Shown piece after piece: positions 1 to 5,969 of a stretch of 6,695 bases of DNA. Source of the DNA: Gammaproteobacteria bacterium GWE2_37_16 (lineage in GTDB: Bacteria; Pseudomonadota; Gammaproteobacteria; UBA9339); assembly GCA_001801285.1 (NCBI GenBank), contig MGXG01000101.1:1-6695 (forward strand), written 5' to 3'. Within the stretch, counting starts at the first letter, position 1. Each line of letters opens with the position of its first letter. The notes beneath the pieces were generated by a model, which did not search any database, was not told where the DNA came from, and saw only the letters and a list, made by a program, of their open reading frames with translations. A program made the translations under genes and the position numbers.

Positions 1-272
1 TGCCAACTATTGTGCGTAAGTCGGCGCGTCCTTATAAATGGACGATTGGTTCGGTGCCATTATCTGAAGTTGCCAACGTAGAAAAGAAAATGCCTCGTGA
101 CTATATCACTAAAGATGGTTTCCATATTACCGATGCCTGTCGTGCTTATCTTTCTCCGTTAATTCAGGGTGAAGATTATCCGCCGTTTAAAAATGGTTTG
201 CCACAGTATGTTGAGTTGAAGAATGTTGCAGTGAAAAAGGTTTTGAAGAAAAATTTCATATTGAAAAAATAA
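1..272 (+). CDS. pfp: Pyrophosphate-dependent 6-phosphofructokinase, C-terminal fragment (5' truncated by window)
   Basis: This is the end of PPi-dependent phosphofructokinase, which reversibly phosphorylates fructose 6-phosphate with PPi instead of ATP in cytoplasmic glycolysis/gluconeogenesis. The open frame runs in from the left edge; bases 1-2 are the end of a split codon, and about 90 residues are visible. The recognisable part is the family's conserved C-terminus: a KPY/RPYKW stretch, then SEVANVEKKMPRDYI, DGF-IT-CRAYL, LIQGEDYPP, and GLPQYVELKNVAV before a lysine-rich tail and TAA at 270-272. The GTG at position 12 is an internal Val codon, because the family sequence continues upstream of it. 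The nucleotide-binding and catalytic motifs lie outside the window, so PPi rather than ATP specificity rests on resemblance to the Pfp-type tail. The gene lies 179 bp upstream of atpG on the same strand, where atpA would be expected. No terminator is evident after it. Confidence 0.88.
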   Translation, partial: PTIVRKSARPYKWTIGSVPLSEVANVEKKMPRDYITKDGFHITDACRAYLSPLIQGEDYPPFKNGLPQYVELKNVAVKKVLKKNFILKK

Positions 273-299
273 TATTTCAATCTCTGGGGAAAGTATAAA

Positions 300-340
300 G
301 CTACTGTAGCCGCGAATTCGTAGTCGCAGACTTTAGTCGC
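300..340. repeat. Degenerate REP-like palindromic stretch between pfp and atpG
   Basis: A run of short palindromes and near-repeats lies in the pfp-atpG spacer. GCTAC/GTAGC at 300-310 is a tight inverted repeat, and CGAATTCG at 313-320 is a perfect palindrome. The heptamers TAGCCGC (307-313), TAGTCGC (321-327) and TAGTCGC (334-340) recur at 13-14 bp spacing. GC-A-GAC TTTA GTC-GC (326-340) folds as a 5-bp stem with one bulge. The GACTTTAGTCGC core resembles widespread gammaproteobacterial REP sequences. It may be a decayed copy; no function is shown. Confidence 0.35.
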
Positions 341-381
341 AACAATACTGTGCTAAATCGTATATGTGCGCCAACTAACGC

Positions 382-408
382 TCGCAGCCAAGGGGCAGCA
401 GCTTGCGA
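382..408. other. Small GC-rich hairpin upstream of atpG
   Basis: TCGCAGC (382-388) pairs with GCTTGCGA (401-408), giving 7 bp with one bulged T around a 12-nt loop that contains GGGGCAGCA. It ends 43 bp before the atpG start codon and has no following T-tract, so it is not a standard terminator. It could be a repeat remnant or a 5'-UTR structure if atpG has its own promoter. Confidence 0.3.
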
Positions 409-435
409 ATCATAATGAAAATACTCGAACTTTTT

Positions 436-441
436 GAGAAG
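436..441 (+). promoter_or_regulatory. Probable Shine-Dalgarno of atpG
   Basis: GAGAAG lies 10 nt before the ATG at 452. It supports that ATG over the in-frame TTG at 434, which overlaps this purine run itself. Confidence 0.5.
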
Positions 442-451
442 TTACAAATTT

Positions 452-1318
452 ATGGCAAAAACCCAAGAAATCCGCACCAAAATTACTAGCATAAGCAAGA
501 CGAAAAAAATCACTAATGCTATGCAGATGGTTGCTGCTGGCAAGCGACGTAAAGTTGAGTTGCGCATGCAGGCTTCTATGCCTTATGTCGATAAGATTAA
601 GGCGGTGATTGAGCATATTATGAGTAGTAGTAGCGAATATCTTAATCATCCTTATTTTAAAGTGCGACCAAAAATACAGCGTATTGGATTGGTTGTTGTT
701 AGCACTGATCGCGGTTTGTGCGGTGGTTTGAATATTAATCTTTTTAAAAAAGTAGTTTTAACCATCCAGGAATGGCAAGAGCAGGGGATTGAAGTAGAGC
801 TATTTTTGATAGGTACCAAGGCTGCGTCTTTTTTCAAAAATTTAAAAGTGCATATCAGAGCTCAAGTGAGAAGTTTGGGGGATATGCCTCTCTTGGCTGA
901 TCTTATTGGTACGGCTAAAGAATTGCGTAATGCTTTTGACAAGGCGGAGCTCGATTCTTTGTTTATCGCTTATAATGAATTTATTAATACAATGTTGCAA
1001 AAACCCAAAGTTGAGCAATTGCTTCCCTTTCCGAAAATTGATCTAACGCGCAAACAACGTCGTTGGGATTATATCTACGAGCCTAATTCCATGTTGGTGC
1101 TGCAAACTCTATTAGCGCGTTACCTGGAAACCCAGCTTTACCAATCGGTGGTGGATAATATTGCCTGCGAGCAGGCAGCACGTATGGTTGCTATGCAAAA
1201 TGCCACCAAAAATGCTGGTGAATTTATCGATGCTTTGCAATTGGAATATAATAAAGTACGTCAAGCCAGTATTACACAAGAAATCGCAGAAATTGTCGGT
1301 GGTGCTGCGGCTATTTAG
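452..1318 (+). CDS. atpG: F1-ATPase gamma subunit
   Basis: The gamma subunit is the central rotor shaft of F1; it turns inside the alpha3-beta3 ring and couples proton flow to ATP synthesis at the inner membrane. The protein is 288 aa, against 287 in E. coli. The N-terminal coiled-coil helix is clear (AKTQEIRTKI, then KKITNAMQMVAAGKRRK, roughly residues 3-38). The central Rossmann-like domain carries the family signature VVSTDRGLCGGLNINLFKK. The C-terminal helix has EQAARMVAMQNAT and ends in RQASITQEIAEIVGGAAAI, matching the family terminus. I chose the ATG at 452; a TTG at 434 would add six residues absent from homologues and has no ribosome site. The gene is normally directly after atpA and before atpD. 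Here pfp precedes it, and an opposite-strand cassette follows it whose last gene overlaps its stop codon by 8 bp. No frameshift or missing motif is seen. Confidence 0.97.
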   Translation: MAKTQEIRTKITSISKTKKITNAMQMVAAGKRRKVELRMQASMPYVDKIKAVIEHIMSSSSEYLNHPYFKVRPKIQRIGLVVVSTDRGLCGGLNINLFKKVVLTIQEWQEQGIEVELFLIGTKAASFFKNLKVHIRAQVRSLGDMPLLADLIGTAKELRNAFDKAELDSLFIAYNEFINTMLQKPKVEQLLPFPKIDLTRKQRRWDYIYEPNSMLVLQTLLARYLETQLYQSVVDNIACEQAARMVAMQNATKNAGEFIDALQLEYNKVRQASITQEIAEIVGGAAAI

Positions 1319-2657
1319 TTTTGTTTTCCAGCTTAATTGAATTTAAGTTGTAATAGGTGGCGGATGCGTCTTGAGTCCAATCTTGAGTCCAGTCACCGAC
1401 AAAAAACCTATAGGAACTGATGGTGTTGTCATTAATGGTATTGTATTTTTCGGAATAATAAATGGGTGGCAAAGTTACGTTTCTGATGCCATTTGCTAAA
1501 GATTGGGTGATGATCATTTCTCTTGTCTTTACCTGTTGCCAAACAATTTGGTAAAAATTATAAGTTTGGCACATATCAAAAATTAACAAAGGTACGCAAA
1601 TAAAAAGAATTATTTTGGAAAATTTTTCTTTATGCCAGCTGCTGTCAGAAAATAAAGTAGCGATGGCGATGATTATATAAACATCACTGGCGAAAGTGGC
1701 TCTGCCGCTAAACCAGGCACCTGGCGCGCCGAACATGGCAAAAGTTAAAAGTAACGATATACCCAAGAAAAAATAATATTGTTTTAGTTGTCGTTTGAGT
1801 TTTTGTTGATCATATTTATCAAGTAATTTAATAAGCAATAGGGAAATGATAATAAAGGGTAAAAAGTGTACTACTACTTTCTCCATAAACATGAGGCTTT
1901 TCATGAAAAAACTCATGTGGTTAATATGGTCAATAGTATCTTTGACTCGTATGAAATTACCCGGTGCGGTCAGTAAAAGCACTGTTCCTATTATGTGACC
2001 AATTAATCCTGCATAAGCCCAACGTATGTTTTTTATTTCATTGCGGTGGCAATAAATAATTATGGTCAATAAAGCTATACTTAGTGCGACAGATAGATTT
2101 TCGAGGCACATTCCTAAAGCTAAACCAAGCAAAAACATTCCTGTTATAATGAAAAAATTATCACGCACTACGTTTTTTGTTTTCGTTAGTTGCTTGTAGG
2201 GATAAAGAAAATATAAGCTGCATGTAATCGGCCACAAATAACCGATAGCGCCAGTTTTCCAAAATACTACCTCACCAATCTTAGTGGGAATAAACCAGGT
2301 CAGAGTTAAAATGAAAATTAATCTTGCTAGGTCTGTGAATTTGTGCGGAGTTTTGTTGTAAGCCAATAAAAACATGCCATAGATCAACGCTGCAAAAATG
2401 GCTGGATTTAAAATATTGAAAATTAAAGGAGTAATAGTGTCTTTTAATAAAAAAAGATAGGTTGCAAATATTACTGTAACGCGTCCAGACCAATGAAAAT
2501 AGGTTTTATAGGTGTTTTCTATGATGGCGGATAGATTGTGACCAGTTAAGGAGCGACCATAGTCATCTGCCCATAGTGCCATATGGAAATTAATGGCTAA
2601 ACCGTAGATAAAAAGTAAGCCAAAAAATAAACCGAAAATAATTTGTTTGTGACGCAT
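1311..2657 (-). CDS. Polytopic membrane protein, DUF6056 / GT-C-like, probable surface-glycan glycosyltransferase
   Basis: This is a 448-aa integral membrane protein with about 9-11 hydrophobic segments and a roughly 80-residue soluble C-terminus. After the first membrane segment comes an ADDYGR motif (Asp31-Asp32), then HWSGR, TGAIGYLWP, LLTAPGNFIR and GAWFSGRATF. An acidic pair just after TM1 is characteristic of GT-C glycosyltransferases, and this motif series fits what I recall of the DUF6056 family. The inferred role is transfer of a sugar from a polyprenyl-phosphate donor to a surface glycan on the periplasmic side, like GtrC in Gtr systems. The partner glycosyltransferase lies 22 nt upstream in the same orientation, so they are probably co-transcribed. 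I took the first ATG (2657), but a good AGGAAG lies 25 nt before it, so a non-ATG start nearer that site is possible; a TTG at 2705 would overlap the upstream gene. The C-terminus holds a DWTQDWTQD duplication. The gene looks more AT-rich than the atp genes. Substrate is unknown. Confidence 0.75.
   Translation of the reverse strand: MRHKQIIFGLFFGLLFIYGLAINFHMALWADDYGRSLTGHNLSAIIENTYKTYFHWSGRVTVIFATYLFLLKDTITPLIFNILNPAIFAALIYGMFLLAYNKTPHKFTDLARLIFILTLTWFIPTKIGEVVFWKTGAIGYLWPITCSLYFLYPYKQLTKTKNVVRDNFFIITGMFLLGLALGMCLENLSVALSIALLTIIIYCHRNEIKNIRWAYAGLIGHIIGTVLLLTAPGNFIRVKDTIDHINHMSFFMKSLMFMEKVVVHFLPFIIISLLLIKLLDKYDQQKLKRQLKQYYFFLGISLLLTFAMFGAPGAWFSGRATFASDVYIIIAIATLFSDSSWHKEKFSKIILFICVPLLIFDMCQTYNFYQIVWQQVKTREMIITQSLANGIRNVTLPPIYYSEKYNTINDNTISSYRFFVGDWTQDWTQDASATYYNLNSIKLENKTK
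1369..1392. repeat. 12-bp tandem duplication inside the membrane-protein gene
   Basis: TCTTGAGTCCAA is followed directly by TCTTGAGTCCAG, an 11/12 match. On the minus strand it encodes the doubled DWTQ-DWTQ near the C-terminus. The repeat unit is a multiple of three, so the frame is kept. It looks like a recent slippage event. Confidence 0.8.
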
Positions 2658-2679
2658 TGTATTAAAAATTATAATTGAT

Positions 2680-3630
2680 TTAACTTCCTGTGAAATTAAA
2701 GCCAAAAGTTTTTCTAACGATATAAATGGGGCGGTTTTTACTTTCCTGGTAAGTACGACCTATATATTCTCCTAAAACGCCAATACCAATTAATTGTATG
2801 CCGCCGAGAAATAAAACAGCAGTTAATAATGATGCATATCCTGGAACATCAACACCGCGCAAGAATACGCGTATTATGATCCAGCTACCATAAAATATCG
2901 CTAAAAGAGCGAAAGAGACCCCAAGGTAGCTCCAGATGCGTAGCGGTAAAGTGCTAAAACTGGTGATGCCATCTAGAGCGAAATTCCATAATTTCCATGT
3001 GTTCCACTTGGTTATTCCTGAAACTCTTGCCTGACGTGTGTACTCAATAGTTGTGGTTTTAAATCCAACCCAGGCAAATAAGCCTTTCATAAATCTTTGT
3101 CGTTCAGGTAGGGTTTTGAGTGCATTGACTACGGTTCGATCCATGAGACGAAAGTCGCCAACGTTATTGGGTATTTTGCACTCTAGTAAGTAATCAGAAA
3201 CTTTATAAAATAGTTTAGCAGTTATTTTTTTAAACCAACTGTCGGAAGTGCGGTTGGTTCTTTTTGCTAATACTACCTCAAATCCTTCCTCCCATTTTGC
3301 CAACATTTTTTCAATCAGTTCAGGAGGATCTTGGAGGTCGGCGTCTAGAGGGATGACAGCGTCACCTATGGCAAAATCTAAACCGGCAGTCAAGGCGGCT
3401 TCTTTTTTGAAGTTTCTGGATAGCTGAATGATTTTAATTCTTGGATCCTTTAGTTTAAGTAGATTTTCTAGAGTATTGTCTGTGCTGCCGTCGTCGATAC
3501 AAACAAATTCAAATTGGTAGTTTTTAACCCTATCGACGAGAGGGGTAAGTTGTCTGAAGAAATCAAAAACGGTAGTTCCTTCGTTAAAAAAGGGGATAAT
3601 TAAGGAAATGATTTTTGTTACTTTTTTCAT
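2680..3630 (-). CDS. GtrB/ArnC-type family 2 glycosyltransferase, polyprenyl-phosphate sugar synthase
   Basis: This 316-aa enzyme has the usual length and order of bactoprenol glycosyltransferases, which move a sugar from a nucleotide donor to undecaprenyl phosphate on the cytoplasmic face of the inner membrane. It has a GT-A fold with IIPFFNE (11-17), IDDGSTDN (45-52), the metal-binding region LDADLQDPPE (D96 and D98), GDFRLMDR (158-165), ERQRFMKGLFAWVGF (176-190) and SGITKW (204-209). Two C-terminal membrane helices follow (about 233-254 and 265-288), then the juxtamembrane LGEYIGRTYQESKNRPIY signature. All expected catalytic residues are present. The start is the ATG at 3630; I see no clear ribosome site. 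With the downstream membrane protein it forms a GtrB + GtrC-like pair; a GtrA flippase gene is absent here. Sugar identity cannot be read from the sequence. The pair sits on the minus strand inside the atp gene block. Confidence 0.9.
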   Translation of the reverse strand: MKKVTKIISLIIPFFNEGTTVFDFFRQLTPLVDRVKNYQFEFVCIDDGSTDNTLENLLKLKDPRIKIIQLSRNFKKEAALTAGLDFAIGDAVIPLDADLQDPPELIEKMLAKWEEGFEVVLAKRTNRTSDSWFKKITAKLFYKVSDYLLECKIPNNVGDFRLMDRTVVNALKTLPERQRFMKGLFAWVGFKTTTIEYTRQARVSGITKWNTWKLWNFALDGITSFSTLPLRIWSYLGVSFALLAIFYGSWIIIRVFLRGVDVPGYASLLTAVLFLGGIQLIGIGVLGEYIGRTYQESKNRPIYIVRKTFGFNFTGS

Positions 3631-3675
3631 AATTAAACGATAAAGGTTAAGGTTTTAGTTATAAGAGCAAGTCAT

Positions 3676-3713
3676 TTTGTATATCTTAACGCTAGAATAT
3701 CCGGATATACAAA
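3676..3713. promoter_or_regulatory. Inverted repeat with nested 12-bp palindrome in divergent gtr/atpD spacer
   Basis: TTTGTATATC (3676-3685) and GATATACAAA (3704-3713) are perfect 10-bp inverted arms around 18 bp. The right arm also forms part of a 12-bp perfect palindrome, ATATCCGGATAT (3697-3708), so two exclusive pairings are possible. The position, 46 bp upstream of the glycosyltransferase start and 154 bp upstream of atpD, suits an operator or a leader structure. No T-tract follows on either strand, which argues against a terminator. The role is inferred. Confidence 0.4.
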
Positions 3714-3793
3714 TAAAATCACCATATAAATCAATATTTTATTTTTTGGTTTAAGGTAATTTCCATTATTATTTATTGTGCAGAAATTATTCC

Positions 3794-3832
3794 ATTATAA
3801 TTGCTAAGTCATTATAATAAGCCGATTATAAT
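3794..3832. promoter_or_regulatory. Cluster of three ATTATAAT boxes upstream of atpD (possible promoter region)
   Basis: Three perfect copies of ATTATAAT begin at 3794, 3811 and 3825. The first two extend to a 9-bp CATTATAAT direct repeat with a 17-bp period. Each contains the sigma-70 -10 consensus TATAAT, and because the 8-mer is self-complementary each could read on either strand. The accompanying -35 matches are weak: TTGCTA at 3801-3806 is the best, but its spacing to the last box is 20 bp. atpD must have a promoter in this spacer because the upstream genes are on the other strand, so this cluster is the best candidate. The exact start site cannot be fixed. Confidence 0.4.
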
Positions 3833-3867
3833 ATTTTCTATACTTAGATACGAGTTAAAATTGACCC

Positions 3868-5253
3868 ATGAAAAATCAAAACGGTAAGATTATTGCTATT
3901 ATTGGTGCGGTCATCGATGTGGAATTCCCTATCGATGCAATTCCTAAAATCAACGATGCGTTGGTTGTTATGAATGGCAATTTAGTTTTGGAAGTACAGC
4001 AGCAGCTTGGTGATGGAGTGGTGCGCACGATTGCAATGGGGGCATCAGAGGGTTTGCGTCGTGGTTTAGAGGTGCAAAATACTGGTAACCCGATTACCGT
4101 TCCAGTTGGCTACGAAACATTGGGTCGGATTATGAATGTTTTAGGTGAACCGATTGATGAACGCGGTCCCATAAATACGAAAGTGCACTTACCAATTCAT
4201 CGCAAAGCACCAAAATTTACCGAGCAAGCAACTAATATTAATTTATTAGAAACTGGAATTAAGGTTATTGATTTGATTTGTCCGTTGGCAAAGGGTAGTA
4301 AGGCGGGTCTTTTTGGCGGAGCTGGGGTTGGTAAAACGGTAAATATTATGGAATTGATTCGTAATATAGCTATTGAACATAAGGGATATTCGGTTTTTAC
4401 CGGAATTGGTGAGCGTACGCGTGAAGGTAATGATTTTTATCATGAAATGACTGAATCTAAAGTGATTGATAAGGTAGCATTGGTTTATGGACAAATGAAT
4501 GAGCCGCCAGGCAGTCGGTTTCGAGTTGGATTAACTGGTTTAACGCTTGCGGAGCATTTTCGCGATGATGGGCACGATGTATTGTTATTCATTGATAACA
4601 TTTATCGTTACACACTTGCGGGTACTGAAGTTTCCGCTTTGTTGGGTCGTATGCCTTCCGCAGTTGGTTATCAACCAACTTTAGCGCAAGAAATGGGTGA
4701 ATTGCAGGAACGTATTACTTCAACTAAAAACGGTTCAATTACCTCCATTCAGGCGATTTATGTCCCAGCGGATGATTTAACCGATCCTTCCCCAGCAACC
4801 ACTTTTACTCATCTTGATACAACCATTGTTTTATCACGCCAAATAGCGGAATTGGGGATTTATCCTGCGGTTGATCCTTTGGATTCGAACAGTCGACAGT
4901 TAGATCCTTTGATAATCGGTAGGGAGCATTATGAAACGGCGCGTGCTGTACAAAAGACTCTGCAGCGTAATAAAGAGTTAAAAGATATTGTTGCTATTTT
5001 GGGTATGGATGAGCTTTCCGAAGAAGATAAGCTTACTATTTATCGGGCACGTAAAATTCAACGTTTTCTTTCGCAACCATTTTTTGTTGCGGAAATTTTC
5101 ACCAATAGTCCTGGAAAATATGTTCCTTTGAAGGAAACGATTAGCGGTTTTCGTGGTATTTTAAGTGGTGAGTTTGATCATTTGCCAGAACAGGCTTTTT
5201 ATATGGTTGGTACCATAGATGAGGCGGTGGAGAAGGCGAAAAGTTTGAAATAA
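3868..5253 (+). CDS. atpD: F1-ATPase beta subunit (catalytic)
   Basis: The catalytic beta subunit makes ATP from ADP and Pi in the alpha3-beta3 ring. It is 461 aa (E. coli 460) and closely follows the gammaproteobacterial sequence. The N-terminal beta-barrel starts GKIIAIIGAVIDVEFP. The Walker A P-loop GGAGVGKT covers 150-157 (Lys156, Thr157). GERTREGNDFYHEM supplies the catalytic Glu182 and Arg183. Walker B with DNIYRYT follows near 240-250, then GRMPSAVGYQPTLA and the DELSEED loop at 381-387, which contacts gamma. The C-terminus GTIDEAVEKAKSLK is standard. The ATG at 3868 gives the expected N-terminus; only a poor GAG lies 13 nt upstream, with no strong ribosome site. The gene is cut off from atpG by 2.5 kb of opposite-strand cassette plus spacer, so it must use its own promoter. 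atpC follows after an unusually long 181-bp gap. Confidence 0.98.
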   Translation: MKNQNGKIIAIIGAVIDVEFPIDAIPKINDALVVMNGNLVLEVQQQLGDGVVRTIAMGASEGLRRGLEVQNTGNPITVPVGYETLGRIMNVLGEPIDERGPINTKVHLPIHRKAPKFTEQATNINLLETGIKVIDLICPLAKGSKAGLFGGAGVGKTVNIMELIRNIAIEHKGYSVFTGIGERTREGNDFYHEMTESKVIDKVALVYGQMNEPPGSRFRVGLTGLTLAEHFRDDGHDVLLFIDNIYRYTLAGTEVSALLGRMPSAVGYQPTLAQEMGELQERITSTKNGSITSIQAIYVPADDLTDPSPATTFTHLDTTIVLSRQIAELGIYPAVDPLDSNSRQLDPLIIGREHYETARAVQKTLQRNKELKDIVAILGMDELSEEDKLTIYRARKIQRFLSQPFFVAEIFTNSPGKYVPLKETISGFRGILSGEFDHLPEQAFYMVGTIDEAVEKAKSLK

Positions 5254-5378
5254 CTATCAACGATTAATTATTAATTGATGTGTTGTTTAGTAACGTTAAA
5301 TAAAACAGTAATTTTTATTTTCTTAAAGTTATCTAAGTAACACTTTTATTTATATGGTAATTTTATTTACATGAAAAT

Positions 5379-5391
5379 ATCGCGTAGCGAT
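5379..5391. other. Small perfect hairpin in atpD-atpC spacer
   Basis: ATCGC-GTA-GCGAT is a 5-bp stem with a 3-nt loop, the only GC-containing island in an otherwise very AT-rich 181-bp spacer. A TATAAT at 5399-5404 follows shortly after and could be a -10 box for atpC, but no -35 is recognisable. No T-tract follows on the plus strand. The adjacent GCGATTCGT resembles GCGAATTCGT in the pfp-atpG spacer. I see nothing else supportable in 5254-5434. Confidence 0.3.
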
Positions 5392-5434
5392 TCGTTAATA
5401 TAATATTTAACATTTAAAATTCAAAATTTCTAAA

Positions 5435-5863
5435 ATGGCAGCAATTTCCGTACATCTTGATATCGTCAGTTTGGAAAAGCAAATTTTTTCTGGGCTTGTG
5501 GAAATGGTTGTGGCAAATGGTGCGCATGGTGAATTGGGTGTTTTACCTGGTCATGCTGCCTTGCTCACGCCATTGCGTCCAGGAACGGTACGTATTATTA
5601 AACAAGGCGGGAAGGAGGAACTTTATTACACATCTGGTGGTACTTTGGAAGTACAACCAGATGTGATTACCATTCTTGCTGATACAGTAGTGCGTGCCTC
5701 TGATCTGGATGAAGCGAAGGCTATTGAAGTTAGAGAAAATGCCGAGCGATTATTGGTTAGTAAAAAAGATAACTTGGATTTTTCCCAAGCTTTGCTTCAG
5801 TTGGCGCAGGCTGCTGCGCAGCTAAAGACACTGAAACTACAAACCAAATTAACTAAAAAATAA
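5435..5863 (+). CDS. atpC: F1-ATPase epsilon subunit
   Basis: Epsilon binds gamma and the c-ring, links F1 to Fo, and can inhibit ATP hydrolysis through its C-terminal helices. The protein is 142 aa (E. coli 139). The N-terminal beta-sandwich is complete: VHLDIVSLEKQIFSGLVEMV, GAHGELGVLPGHAALLTPLRPG, YYTSGGTLEVQPDVITILADTVVRA (about residues 6-90). DLDEAKA starts the C-terminal helical hairpin, which continues through an Ala/Leu/Gln-rich helix to a lysine-rich tail. The ATG at 5435 gives the family N-terminus, but there is no visible Shine-Dalgarno: the preceding 30 nt are A/T only apart from scattered Cs. The gene lies 181 bp after atpD, where the usual gap is a few tens of bases, so co-transcription is likely but not certain. 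It is the last atp gene before glmU, as in many gammaproteobacteria. Confidence 0.97.
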   Translation: MAAISVHLDIVSLEKQIFSGLVEMVVANGAHGELGVLPGHAALLTPLRPGTVRIIKQGGKEELYYTSGGTLEVQPDVITILADTVVRASDLDEAKAIEVRENAERLLVSKKDNLDFSQALLQLAQAAAQLKTLKLQTKLTKK

Positions 5864-5887
5864 ACCAATTAAGTAAGTCAGAGTGGA

Positions 5888-5909
5888 TTTTAACTTAACA
5901 AAGTTAGAA
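5888..5909 (+). terminator. Weak candidate terminator hairpin after atpC
   Basis: TTTTAACTT (5888-5896) pairs with AAGTTAGAA (5901-5909) around an AACA loop, giving 9 bp including one G-U. It begins 25 nt after the atpC stop. The stem is almost entirely A/T, and the following GTTTTGATTG is only a weak T-tract, so termination would be inefficient at best. Confidence 0.25.
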
Positions 5910-5936
5910 AGTTTTGATTGATAGTGAAGATTGTAG

Positions 5937-5958
5937 CCCCCGCACCCACCCTTTACCC
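5937..5958 (-). other. Putative G-quadruplex on minus strand (C-tracts on plus)
   Basis: Plus-strand tracts CCCCC, CCC, CCC and CCC are separated by GCA, A and TTTA. The minus strand therefore has four G-tracts of at least three with loops of 4, 1 and 3 nt. This satisfies the standard G3+N1-7 quadruplex pattern. Formation is not shown. Confidence 0.5.
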
Positions 5959-5969
5959 TATACTGATCT

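Noticed and set aside
434..451. Upstream TTG start for atpG giving six extra residues
   Set aside because: The extra residues RSYKF are not part of the family N-terminus, and the TTG overlaps the likely ribosome site; the ATG at 452 gives the normal MAKTQEIR start.
273..451. Remnant of a degraded atpA between pfp and atpG
   Set aside because: No reading frame here resembles the AtpA C-terminus, and the stretch is made up of short palindromes with stops in all frames.
1329..1350. Hairpin CAGCTTAA/TTAAGTTG just after the atpG stop as a terminator
   Set aside because: The stem is AT-rich with a G-U pair, no T-tract follows on either strand, and it lies inside the opposite-strand coding region.
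2281..2493. Minus-strand 70-aa open frame inside the membrane-protein gene
   Set aside because: It is an out-of-frame shadow of the clearly coding DUF6056-like gene, with no recognisable family or ribosome site.
4246..4494. Minus-strand 82-aa open frame opposite atpD
   Set aside because: It lies fully antisense to the most conserved part of atpD, whose constraint explains the open frame.
5457..5666. 69-aa open frame overlapping atpC in another frame
   Set aside because: It is a shadow of atpC, with Trp/Val-rich sequence typical of a shifted frame.
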